Shown here piece by piece: positions 15,113 through 22,211 of a stretch of DNA of 64,000 nucleotides. The stretch covers positions 6,882,001 to 6,946,000 of the forward strand of contig NZ_JACHDO010000001.1 of assembly GCF_014201115.1 (NCBI RefSeq), in the 5' to 3' direction. How positions within the stretch are numbered: the first letter of the stretch is position 1; the number at the start of each line of letters is the position of its first letter. The position numbers and the translations under genes were made by a program. The stretch is from Nocardiopsis metallicus. GTDB lineage: Bacteria > Actinomycetota > Actinomycetes > Streptosporangiales > Streptosporangiaceae. The notes beneath the pieces are model-generated. The model was given only the letters and a program-made list of their open reading frames with translations, had not been told where the DNA came from and made no database searches.

Positions 15113-15484
15113 CTACTTGCCGAAGCCCGATCCCCCGCCACGGCTGTCGCTCCCGCTGCCGCCGCTGTTGGAGTTGTTGCCTCCGCCACCGCCGCCGAAT
15201 CCGCCGAAGAAGAAGAACCCGCCGCCACCGCCACCGCTGCGCCCGTTCTCGCAGTCGTCGTCCGGAGTCGGGCTCGGCGTGCTGCCGGACGCCGAGGTGG
15301 TTCCGGTGGAGTTCGACGTGCCGGACGTGGACGTGCTGGACGTCGCGCTGTCACGGGGCTCGCAGTCGGCGCTGTTGCCGCCGCTGGAACAGGCGGACAG
15401 CAGGATCAGCAGTGCGGTGGCCCCGCCGATCGCGGCCATCTTGTGTCGTGGAGCGTTCGCTCTTCGGGTCTCGGTCGTGGCCAT
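15113..15484 (-). CDS. Gly/Ser-rich lipoprotein
   Basis: 123 residues with an N-terminal basic stretch, a hydrophobic core and the lipobox LLSAC (Cys about 32), so it should be a membrane-anchored lipoprotein. The mature part is low complexity: Ser/Thr-rich, then an acidic DDDCENG, then a stretch of Gly with FFFF in the middle. It lies between the DUF350 and DUF2617 genes in the same operon. In other actinomycetes this position often holds a DUF4247 protein; I cannot assign this one to it. Two further Cys in the mature part could form a disulfide. Confidence 0.7.
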   Translation of the reverse strand: MATTETRRANAPRHKMAAIGGATALLILLSACSSGGNSADCEPRDSATSSTSTSGTSNSTGTTSASGSTPSPTPDDDCENGRSGGGGGGFFFFGGFGGGGGGNNSNSGGSGSDSRGGGSGFGK

Positions 15485-15496
15485 GTCGGCCTCCTC

Positions 15497-16009
15497 TTAG
15501 AGGGTCAGGGTCGTGGTCGTCGTCACCAGTTCGTCGCTCTGCGGGTAGGCGTGCCAGGTACGCCAGCGCAGTGACGACCCGCTGCCAGAGGTCAGGTGCA
15601 GCGCGGTGATCGCGAGTGGGTCACCGGGGAAGGCGACGAGCAGCCCGCCGGGGGAGTCGGAGGTCTGGTCGTGGACCTCCGCCACCCGACGGGTGAGTTC
15701 GGCGCGAGGCAGCGACTCGACGGTCGAGTCGAAGCGGTAGTCGCCCACCCCAGGCAGAGGGTGCTCGGCGTTGCCGGGTAGCCGACCGGGAACCCCCGGC
15801 AGACAGGCGACCGTCTCCACCAGCTCCCCTGCGTCGGACGCGGGCCGCAGGACGACCTGGTGGGAGGCGCCGAGCACTCGGAGTTCGACCTCCAGGCCCG
15901 ACACCGTGACGGTACGGACGGCGAGGGGTTCGACCAACGGGTGGTTCAGGGTCCAGACCAGGTCGTCGGCCTTGGTGTCGACGAAGGGGGCGCTGATGCT
16001 CGCGCGCAT
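15497..16009 (-). CDS. DUF2617 family protein
   Basis: 170 residues from ATG 16009, 7 bases after the DUF4178 gene stop. A soluble protein with VDTKADDLVWTLNHPLVEPL at the start, LRVLGASHQVVL, and a C-terminal WRTWHAYP motif. This matches DUF2617, which is found almost only in actinobacteria and next to DUF4178 and DUF350 genes. No catalytic motif is evident. It is probably a partner in the same membrane-associated system. Confidence 0.8.
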   Translation of the reverse strand: MRASISAPFVDTKADDLVWTLNHPLVEPLAVRTVTVSGLEVELRVLGASHQVVLRPASDAGELVETVACLPGVPGRLPGNAEHPLPGVGDYRFDSTVESLPRAELTRRVAEVHDQTSDSPGGLLVAFPGDPLAITALHLTSGSGSSLRWRTWHAYPQSDELVTTTTTLTL

Positions 16010-16016
16010 GTGGGCA

Positions 16017-16616
16017 TCAGCTCCCGGGGAAGATCGTGAAGGTTCCGGCGTGGATCTTCTCGCCGGTGCTGACTTCCCAGCTGCCGTGGTCGAAGCGCTC
16101 GAAAGCCAGCAGCTTGCCGTCCTCTGACTCGTAGTCGGCGTAGTCCATGCCGCCCTCGGCCTTGAGGCCGGTGGTGCCCTCGGAACGGTAGGAGCCGGAG
16201 CCCTTCTCCTCGAGCTTGTAGGTGACGCCCTCAAGCTCGATGGTCTTGCCCTGGGGCACCATGGTCAGGTCCGGGCGGCCGGTCCACAGGGCCAGCTCGA
16301 CGTCGGGGTCCTCCTCGACGGAGAGCCAGCGCTTGCCGCCCTCGACCTCGAGGAAGTGCTCGGACCAGACGTAGCCGCCCTCGGACAGGCGCAGGGTGCC
16401 GCGGATCCAGGTCCGCTCGTTTCCCCAGTCGATCATGTCGCCCGCCTTGAGGTTGCGCGGGTCACCGGCGGTGTCCGTGGTGGACGAGGCGGCGAAGGGG
16501 TCCTGGGGCGGCGGGGGCGGGGTGTCCTGCTTCTGGGCGCTCGAGCGCTGCTTGTAGATCAGGTATCCGATCACGATCGCGGCGATGAGTATCAGTAGCA
16601 GCAGGAGTTCGATCAC
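16017..16616 (-). CDS. DUF4178 protein with N-terminal membrane anchor
   Basis: 199 residues: a single membrane helix at about 2-22 (IELLLLLILIAAIVIGYLIY), a Pro-rich linker, then the DUF4178 domain (NLKAGDMIDWGNERTWIRGT, WSEHFLEVEGGKRWLSVEED, ELEGVTYKLEEKGSG). First gene of the operon leading to the spermidine synthase. The domain faces the cytoplasm if the helix is a signal anchor with the usual orientation. Function unknown. Confidence 0.85.
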   Translation of the reverse strand: MIELLLLLILIAAIVIGYLIYKQRSSAQKQDTPPPPPQDPFAASSTTDTAGDPRNLKAGDMIDWGNERTWIRGTLRLSEGGYVWSEHFLEVEGGKRWLSVEEDPDVELALWTGRPDLTMVPQGKTIELEGVTYKLEEKGSGSYRSEGTTGLKAEGGMDYADYESEDGKLLAFERFDHGSWEVSTGEKIHAGTFTIFPGS

Positions 16617-16717
16617 CAGTGTTCCTCGTTTCGCGGTGAAGCACGTCTTTTGTTCCCGGGGCCGGGCAATCCTACTGCTCGGTCTGACGCCGGCGCGGGC
16701 GTTGTGGTTCCGGATTC

Positions 16718-16731
16718 GTCCGGATCCGGAC
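16718..16731. promoter_or_regulatory. 14-bp palindrome, candidate operator
   Basis: GTCCGGATCCGGAC is its own reverse complement. It lies about 100 bases upstream of the DUF4178 start, in the range of a promoter operator. The regulator is unknown. Confidence 0.35.
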
Positions 16732-16883
16732 AGGGGAAAAGGTGGCGGTGAGGGAACTTCTCGCGGGGGCAGGGTGGTGAAGGACCAGCATAAATCCGGA
16801 TCTTTCGGACCGGTGTCCTGCTCCCCAGCCTAGGTGGTTTTCCGGACCCTGTGTGGGGTGGCCGAGTACGCGCCCGAAAACGG

Positions 16884-16914
16884 ACGGAGCCCGTGCGCGC
16901 GGCACGGGCTCCGT
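16884..16914. terminator. Strong perfect hairpin after the rhodanese gene
   Basis: ACGGAGCCCGTGC (16884-16896) pairs perfectly with 16902-16914; loop GCGCG. A 13-bp GC-rich stem positioned 112 bases after the minus-strand rhodanese stop. Likely terminator of that gene. Confidence 0.65.
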
Positions 16915-17025
16915 GGGGTTCGGGGTAGCTGTTGCGGCTGCTGTGGCGCTTGTGTTCCCGGCCCTTGCCGCTCCAGGCCGTGGTGTTCCTCGCGGCGCTA
17001 GGGATGTGTCTGTGCGGGGCCGGGG

Positions 17026-17880
17026 TCAGGCCAGCGGGTCGCCGGTCTCCAGCGGGAGGGAGTCGTCCCCGCCCCACCGGCTCCACGAGCCCGGGTACAG
17101 GCGGGTGTTGGCGAACCCGGCGTGCTCCAGGGCCAGGAGGTCGTGGCAGGCGGTCACCCCGGAACCGCAGTAGGCGGTGACCGTGCGAGCCGAGTCCGCG
17201 CCCAGGGCGGCGAAGCGCTCGCGCAGTACCTCCGGGGCGGCGAGCAGGCCGTCCGGGGCCAGGTTGGCGGGCCACTCGGCGCTGCGCGCGCCGGGGATGT
17301 GCCCGGCGCGCGCGTCGACCGGCGCGGGCTGTTCGCCGGTGAAGCGGCCGTACACCCGGGCGTCCAGGAGGAGGCGGTCCGGGGCGGCGAGCTCCCGCTG
17401 CAGCTCCTCGGTGCTGACCAGCCGGTCGGCGGGCCAGGGGAGCGCGGTCCTGTGCACCGGTTCGGCGGTGACCTCGCCCTTCTCCAGGTCGCCGGTCCAG
17501 GCCGGGAGGCCGCCGTCGAGGAGGGCGGCGGAGGTGCCCAGGACCCGCAGCATCCACACCAGGCGGGCGGCGACCGAGCCGCCCGCGTCGTCGTAGACCA
17601 CCACGAGGGAGTGGTCGCCGATACCGAGGCGGCCCAGGGTGCGGGCGAAGTCGGCGGCGGCGGGCAGCGGGTGGCGGCCGCCTTCGGCACTGGCGGGCGC
17701 GGCGAGGTCGGCGTCCACGTCGGCGTGCACGGCCCCGGGGATGTGGCCGTTCAGGTAGGCCTCGTGGCCGGAGCGGCCGTCGAGGTACCAACGGGAGTCG
17801 ACGAGCACGACCTCGTCGCGGTGCTCACGGAGCCAGGCGGCCGAAACGGCCACCGGCAGGGACAGCGTCTGATCGGACAT
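17026..17880 (-). CDS. Sulfurtransferase (two-domain rhodanese)
   Basis: 284 residues, the standard length for tandem-domain thiosulfate or 3-mercaptopyruvate sulfurtransferases. The inactive N-terminal domain (about 15-135) has LVDSRWYLDG and GHIPGAVHAD; the C-terminal domain (about 155-275) has LLDARVYGRF, GHIPGARS and the active-site loop YCGSGVTA with Cys238. The CGSGVT loop resembles the mercaptopyruvate type (CGxGVT), so thiosulfate versus mercaptopyruvate preference is open. Cytoplasmic. Apparently monocistronic. Confidence 0.9.
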   Translation of the reverse strand: MSDQTLSLPVAVSAAWLREHRDEVVLVDSRWYLDGRSGHEAYLNGHIPGAVHADVDADLAAPASAEGGRHPLPAAADFARTLGRLGIGDHSLVVVYDDAGGSVAARLVWMLRVLGTSAALLDGGLPAWTGDLEKGEVTAEPVHRTALPWPADRLVSTEELQRELAAPDRLLLDARVYGRFTGEQPAPVDARAGHIPGARSAEWPANLAPDGLLAAPEVLRERFAALGADSARTVTAYCGSGVTACHDLLALEHAGFANTRLYPGSWSRWGGDDSLPLETGDPLA

Positions 17881-17969
17881 GGCGCCAGCCTAGTGAACGC
17901 GGGTTCCGGAGGGTTGCCGTACCCCGACGCTCAGTGGTGGAGCCCCGTGTTCAGGACCGTGGAGGAAAC

Positions 17970-18425
17970 TCAGCGGCGCAGGCCTGTGCGGTCGGGTGCA
18001 CGGCCTTGGTCCTGGCCGTAATCGGGGGAGTGGCGGTAGGCCGAGGGGTGGAAGGCGGCCACGGCCAGGCCGGTCAGCAACGGGACCGAGAGCCACAGTT
18101 GGTACCAGAACACCGAGCCCAGGTCGGACCAGGGCATGGTGGCCACGGCGGCGGCAGCCACCACACCGATTCCGAACGTCATCGCGCCCCGGGGCACGTA
18201 CAGGGATGAGGCGGGCAGGCCGTTCAGGAACAGCCGGGCCGCGAGGAGGGCGGCGCCCACCAGCCACAGGGAGAGGAAGATCTGGTGCCGTGCGGGGTCG
18301 GGGACGACGGAATCCCAGGCGGAGAGGGTCAGACTCACGCCGATGACGAGCATCACGGCCCCGCCCACCACTGAGGGGGTGACGGTGGGCCGACTGAGGG
18401 CTGGGGTTCGGGTTGGTGCCTCCAT
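17970..18425 (-). CDS. Hypothetical membrane protein with four helices
   Basis: 151 residues from ATG 18425, chosen because GGGG lies 7 bases upstream; a GTG two codons earlier is possible. Four hydrophobic segments (about 20-38, 47-68, 81-98, 105-124). The C-terminal tail is polar (YRHSPDYGQDQGR). No family recognised. The IS3-family element lies 163 bases upstream of the start. Confidence 0.6.
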   Translation of the reverse strand: MEAPTRTPALSRPTVTPSVVGGAVMLVIGVSLTLSAWDSVVPDPARHQIFLSLWLVGAALLAARLFLNGLPASSLYVPRGAMTFGIGVVAAAAVATMPWSDLGSVFWYQLWLSVPLLTGLAVAAFHPSAYRHSPDYGQDQGRAPDRTGLRR

Positions 18426-18656
18426 AGACACACCCCATGCCCGGAAGATGCTGATCTATGTCTTCCTGGGTCAGATCGTGTCCTACCGCTGCTGATTTTG
18501 CAGTCAAACATCAGCATCCCGAACATTTCTGCCCGGAAGGTCCGTGCTGGTGTCACCACAACCTCGGTTGGGTGCCCCGACGACGGTTGATCTTGCTTCG
18601 GTTCGGTGGACAGGTGTCCGCTTTCGGATACTTTGTCATTGAACGAGGAGATTGAA

Positions 18657-18944
18657 GTGCCCAAGACCCGCCCTGCGTACCCGCCGGAGTACCGCGATCA
18701 GATCATCGCGCTGGCCCGCTCCGGCCGTAGCCCCGAGGACCTGGCAGCTGAGTTCGAACCCTCGGCCCAGACGATCCGCACCTGGATCAATCAGGCCAAG
18801 ATCGACTCCGGCCAGGCAGAGGGCACCACCAGCGATGACAAGGCCGAACTGGCCCGCCTTCGCCGAGAGAACGCCCAGCTGCGCGAAGAGCGCGAGATCC
18901 TGCGCAAGGCCACGGCTTTCTTCGTCCGGGAGACCAGTCGGTGA
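18657..18944 (+). CDS. IS3-family transposase OrfA
   Basis: 95 residues from GTG 18657 with GAGGAG six bases upstream. Helix-turn-helix of the transposase_8 type (YPPEYRDQIIALARSGRSPE ... TIRTWINQ) binds the terminal repeats, followed by a leucine-zipper-like helix (ELARLRRENAQLREEREILR) for multimerisation. The stop at 18942-18944 overlaps the start region of orfB, which is in the -1 frame, so an OrfAB fusion by programmed frameshifting is expected from the family. Confidence 0.9.
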   Translation: MPKTRPAYPPEYRDQIIALARSGRSPEDLAAEFEPSAQTIRTWINQAKIDSGQAEGTTSDDKAELARLRRENAQLREEREILRKATAFFVRETSR

Positions 18945-19855
18945 TGTTCCGGCTGATCGACGAAGAAAAGACACGCCACTCCGTCTCCCTGATGTCCCGG
19001 CTGCTCGGCGTATCGCGGCAGGGCTACTACAAACACCACCACCGAATCCAGGACGGCCCCACGGCCAAGGAACGCTCCGACGCTGACCTGTCCGAGCGCA
19101 TCCAGGGCCACCACGAGCGCTCCCGCGGCACCTACGGCTCCCCCAGGCTCCAGGCCGACCTGGCCGAGCTCGACGGCATCCGCGCTGGACGCAACCGCAT
19201 CACCCGGCTGATGCGCCGCCAGGGCCTGGTCGGGGTCCACCGCCGCACCGGCCGCAAAAGCCTGACCTCCCAGGACCGGATGGCCACAGCCCCACCGGAT
19301 CTGGTCGGTCGTGACTTCACCGCCCATGCCCCCAACACCAAGTGGAGCGCGGACATCACCTACGTGCCCACCGACCAGGGGTGGGTGTACCTGGCGGTGG
19401 TGATGGACCTGTTCTCGCGCCGCATCGTGGGCTGGGCGATGGCCCCTCACATGCGCGCCGATCTGGTCTGCGACGCGCTGGCCATGGCGGTGACCGCCCG
19501 CCGTCCCGGTCCGGGGCTGATCCATCACTCGGACAAGGGATCGCAATACACCAGTCTGGCCTTTGGTCGCCGCTGCGAAGAGGCAGGGATCGCTCCCTCG
19601 ACGGGGCGGACGGGGTCGTGTTACGACAACGCCGTCACCGAGAGCTTCTTCGCGTCGTTGGAGACCGAGTTGATCGACCGCACCCGTTTCGCCACCAGGG
19701 CGGATGCGGAGCGGGAGGTGTTCTCCTATATCGAGGGGTTCTACAACCCCTGGCGGCGGCATTCGGCCAATGGTCAGCTCAGCCCGGCTGAGTATGAACG
19801 TCGCCACACCGAAGTTGCTCAAGACAGGCTTGCGGCGCTGTCTCAGGCCGCGTAA
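18941..19855 (+). CDS. IS3-family transposase OrfB (DDE integrase catalytic part)
   Basis: 304 residues. An HTH_21 region (YGSPRLQADLAELDG, LMRRQGLVGVHRR) precedes the rve integrase core with all acidic residues: Asp in KWSADITYV, Asp in HHSDKGSQYTS, Glu in NAVTESFFASLETE, and the usual C-terminal FYNPWRRHSANG. The frame is intact, so the element may still be active. Starts at GTG 18941 or ATG 18944, but in vivo most product probably arises as the OrfAB fusion. Confidence 0.93.
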   Translation: MMFRLIDEEKTRHSVSLMSRLLGVSRQGYYKHHHRIQDGPTAKERSDADLSERIQGHHERSRGTYGSPRLQADLAELDGIRAGRNRITRLMRRQGLVGVHRRTGRKSLTSQDRMATAPPDLVGRDFTAHAPNTKWSADITYVPTDQGWVYLAVVMDLFSRRIVGWAMAPHMRADLVCDALAMAVTARRPGPGLIHHSDKGSQYTSLAFGRRCEEAGIAPSTGRTGSCYDNAVTESFFASLETELIDRTRFATRADAEREVFSYIEGFYNPWRRHSANGQLSPAEYERRHTEVAQDRLAALSQAA

Positions 19856-19864
19856 AACCCCAGC

Positions 19865-20935
19865 TCACAGGTGTCTACCGAACTGAAGCAACATCATCCC
19901 GTACTCCCGGGCCAGGCTGGTGGTGAGCTGGTGGATGGCGTCCTCGCGTAGGTTCGCCACCCGATGGTGCACCCGGTTGCGCTCAGTATTGGCCTTGACC
20001 CACCGCCTGGACGGAGCCTGTCCGGTGCGTCGGTCAGGGCCCCGGCGGCGGGAGACCCGCCGGGAGGCCTGGCGCAGGTGCTTCAGCTCACCGTTCAGAT
20101 GACGGGGGTTGGCAACGTGCCGCACCCCGCCCTCGGAATCAGCCACCACCGCCAGGGATTTGATGCCCAGATCCACCCCGGCCACCGTCTGTGGGCGGGA
20201 CGGGGTGCGGGTGGTGCGTGCGATCTCGACCTGGAAGGAGACCTGGCACCGCCCCCGCCGATGGGAGACGGTGGCTGACAGGATTCGGGCTGTGCCGTTG
20301 GCCAGACGGCGGTGGAGCTTGCGGGTGTTCTCATGGGTGCGGATGCGCCCTACCACGGGCAGGACCACGTGGCGGCGGTCCTCCTCCAACCGGATGGCCC
20401 CGGTGGTGAACCGGCAGGCCAGTAGGGAGCGGTGCTTGGACTTACGGCGTGGTTGACCCATCCGAGGGCCCTGGCGTTCGCCCCGTTTGGACTGGGTGTA
20501 GGCGTCGAACGCCGCGGCCGCATGGGCCAGGCCGGTGTTGTAGGCCTCCTTGGAGTTGTCGGTCCACCACCCGGCGAACCTGGGGTCGGTGTGCTTGGTC
20601 GCGTTGAACGCCTTACACAGCGAGGGCAATGACCAGGACCGCCAGGGGGTGAGGGCGTCCTCGGCGATGCCGTAGGAAGTCTCAGCCTTGCGCTGCTCCC
20701 AAGAGGCGGGCACGTGGGAGATGGCCCAGTCATAGGCCGCCCGGGCGGCCCCGCAGTGCGACCTGAGCCGCTGTTCGGTTCGGGCTCCGGGGTCCAGAGC
20801 GAACACGAACGCTTGGACCACGTGCCCGGGGCGGGGCTCGAACCCCCGCTTGACCCGCTTCTTCTGCTTCTCCTCACGCTCAGGCCCGGTCTGCGGCCCG
20901 GTGTGTGGTTCGATGGCCGTGTTCACAGGGTTCAC
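19865..20935 (-). pseudogene. TnpB (IS200/IS605-type RNA-guided nuclease) truncated by the IS3 element
   Basis: The frame reads 356 codons, but its last 11 (LLQFGRHL side) come from the IS3 right end (up to 19896). The retained part has the N-terminal WED/REC-like region and the RuvC-I motif VAGVDLGIKSLAVVADS with its catalytic Asp. The alignment stops at LAREYG, directly before the place where TnpB proteins have the second catalytic Glu (ExLN), the CxxC...CxxC zinc finger and the RuvC-III Asp. All of these are missing, as is the 3' end that would encode the guide omega-RNA. The protein cannot be a working nuclease. No tnpA gene accompanies it. The missing part was not found left of the IS3 element. 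Confidence 0.85.
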
Positions 20936-21160
20936 CCCCTCCCCAGCGCTGATCGTTCAGGTGTTCGATGTGAAACGCTGGCGGGCCAGGTCGGGGCGTG
21001 TACGCCGAATGCGACAACTCGCCGATCTTTTTCCCGGGGAGGAAGGCCCACGCCCCAGACCCTGGTCTCGGCGGGCTCGTACGGCAGTGATCTGTGATGG
21101 CAGAAGTAGATGTTTACCCATGGATCACGGAACAGCTCGCACCCCCTCGTCACCGAGTGG

Positions 21161-21655
21161 CTACGGGGTGGTTCCCTGGGAGGCCTGTGACTCGCGGTCC
21201 ATCCGGTGGACGTGCAGGATCCACCACAGGCCCAGGACCGGCAGCACCAAGGGGATGAACATGTAGCCGCTGCCGAAGTTGGACCAGACGGTGTCGTCCG
21301 GGAACGCTCCGGAGGCGAACACGCTCAGCGCGCCCACCACGAGCACCCCGGCCATCTCCACGGAGACCGAGACCAGCGCCACCACCCGCGAGGTGCGTCC
21401 GGCACGGGCGAGGCCGACCGCGGCGACCAGGTAGATGATCCCGGCGAGCACGGAGAGCCCGTACGCCAGCGGGGCCTCGTCGAATCGGGTCACCAGCTGG
21501 TAGCTGCCGCGCGCGGTCGCGGCGAGCGCGAACACCGCGTAGACGGCGACCAGCAGGCGGCCCGGTCCGGTGCGCAGGGTGCGGTCGCCTGTGGGGTCGG
21601 CGGTGGACGAGTCCGCGGGGCCGGACGCCGGTGTGGACGCGGGTGTGTCAGACAA
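21161..21655 (-). CDS. Hypothetical membrane protein, 164 residues
   Basis: Starts at TTG 21655, overlapping the end of the upstream membrane gene by 8 bases, so the pair is coupled. After a Thr/Ser/Pro-rich N-terminus of about 30 residues, four hydrophobic segments follow (LLVAVYAVFALAATARGSYQ; LSVLAGIIYLVAAVGLA; VVALVSVSVEMAGVLVVGAL; MFIPLVLPVLGLWWILHV). No known domain recognised. Conservation as a pair is plausible but cannot be tested here. Confidence 0.65.
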   Translation of the reverse strand: MSDTPASTPASGPADSSTADPTGDRTLRTGPGRLLVAVYAVFALAATARGSYQLVTRFDEAPLAYGLSVLAGIIYLVAAVGLARAGRTSRVVALVSVSVEMAGVLVVGALSVFASGAFPDDTVWSNFGSGYMFIPLVLPVLGLWWILHVHRMDRESQASQGTTP

Positions 21656-22010
21656 CGGGACTCCACATCTGCTCGATGCGGACCAGCAGGACCGGGAGGA
21701 TGAGACAGGCGAAGGCGATCACGGCCGGGCCCCACTTGCTGCGCTCCATGAACCCCCACACGGCGCAGGCGGGCGGCAGCAGCGCGATGGTCGCGAGGTA
21801 GGAGACGAACATGACCGTCTCGTCGGGGCGTTCGCCGCCGACCATCGCCACGGTGATCGCACCGACCTGCCCGAGCACCAGCAGCCACAGGACACCCATG
21901 CCGATCAGGTGCGGGACGAGCATCGGCTGGTCACGGAAGGTGGAGATGAGGCACCACACGGCCATCGCCAACGACACCATCTGAATGGTCATGGTCAGCC
22001 AGTCGACCAC
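21648..22010 (-). CDS. Hypothetical membrane protein, 120 residues
   Basis: Starts at GTG 22010. About four hydrophobic segments (MVSLAMAVWCLISTF; LIGMGVLWLLVLGQVGAITVAM; MFVSYLATIALLPPACAVWGF; GPAVIAFACLILPVLLV). First gene of a two-gene unit with the 164-residue membrane protein. A partial dyad (22063-22080) and a strong palindrome (22126-22171) lie upstream. Function unknown. Confidence 0.65.
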   Translation of the reverse strand: MVDWLTMTIQMVSLAMAVWCLISTFRDQPMLVPHLIGMGVLWLLVLGQVGAITVAMVGGERPDETVMFVSYLATIALLPPACAVWGFMERSKWGPAVIAFACLILPVLLVRIEQMWSPVV

Positions 22011-22062
22011 GCCGCCTCCACTCGGTACTCCGCATGTCCGCCCATGTCAGCGGACCGCACAA

Positions 22063-22080
22063 ACTACGACAGACTGTAGT
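22063..22080. promoter_or_regulatory. Dyad ACTAC-N8-GTAGT, candidate operator
   Basis: ACTACGACAGACTGTAGT has 5-bp complementary ends around an 8-bp centre, 53 bases upstream of the membrane gene pair. The outline recalls BlaI/CopY-type operators (TAC-A...T-GTA), but no such regulator is encoded in the window. Weak assignment. Confidence 0.3.
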
Positions 22081-22125
22081 CCTTCACGGGCACTGCCGCG
22101 TACCGGGGCGCATGGACACCGGGCA

Positions 22126-22171
22126 CCGGGGCAGTCGGGGCCGGGTCCGGACCCGGCCCCGACTGCCCCGG
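22126..22171. terminator. 46-bp perfect palindrome, terminator of the amidase gene
   Basis: 23 bases (22126-22148, beginning CCGGGGCAGTCGGGG) are followed immediately by their exact reverse complement (22149-22171). It is 40 bases after the stop of the minus-strand amidase gene. A second hairpin GGCCCTGG/CCAGGGCC (22171-22190) abuts it on the side nearer the gene. As RNA this is an extremely stable hairpin; as DNA it could extrude a cruciform. Confidence 0.7.
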
Positions 22172-22211
22172 GCCCTGGCGGACCAGGGCCGGGTCATGTC
22201 GGAGAGGGGGT

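Larger units (their letters stand above)
16617..17025. other. Intergenic region upstream of the DUF4178 operon
   Basis: 409 bases without a gene. It holds the promoter side of the DUF4178 operon, the 14-bp perfect palindrome at 16718-16731, a related AATCCGGATCTTTCGGAC stretch near 16796, and the strong hairpin at 16884-16914 belonging to the rhodanese side. Nothing else recognised. Confidence 0.6.
18588..19896 (+). mobile_element. IS3-family insertion sequence, complete
   Basis: 1309 bp bounded by imperfect 25-bp inverted repeats that start TGAT: left 18588-18612 (TGATCTTGCTTCGGTTCGG...) and right 19872-19896 (reverse complement TGATGTTGCTTCAGTTCGG...), 22 of 25 identical. It encodes orfA and orfB in the typical overlapping arrangement. 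No 3-4 bp target duplication is visible (left flank CGGT, right flank TCCC), which suggests a deletion or recombination after insertion. Its right end lies inside the tnpB gene. Confidence 0.9.

Noticed and set aside
18432-18587. Possible remainder of tnpB left of the IS3 element
   Set aside because: No minus frame shows the zinc finger or RuvC-III motifs, so it could not be claimed as TnpB sequence.
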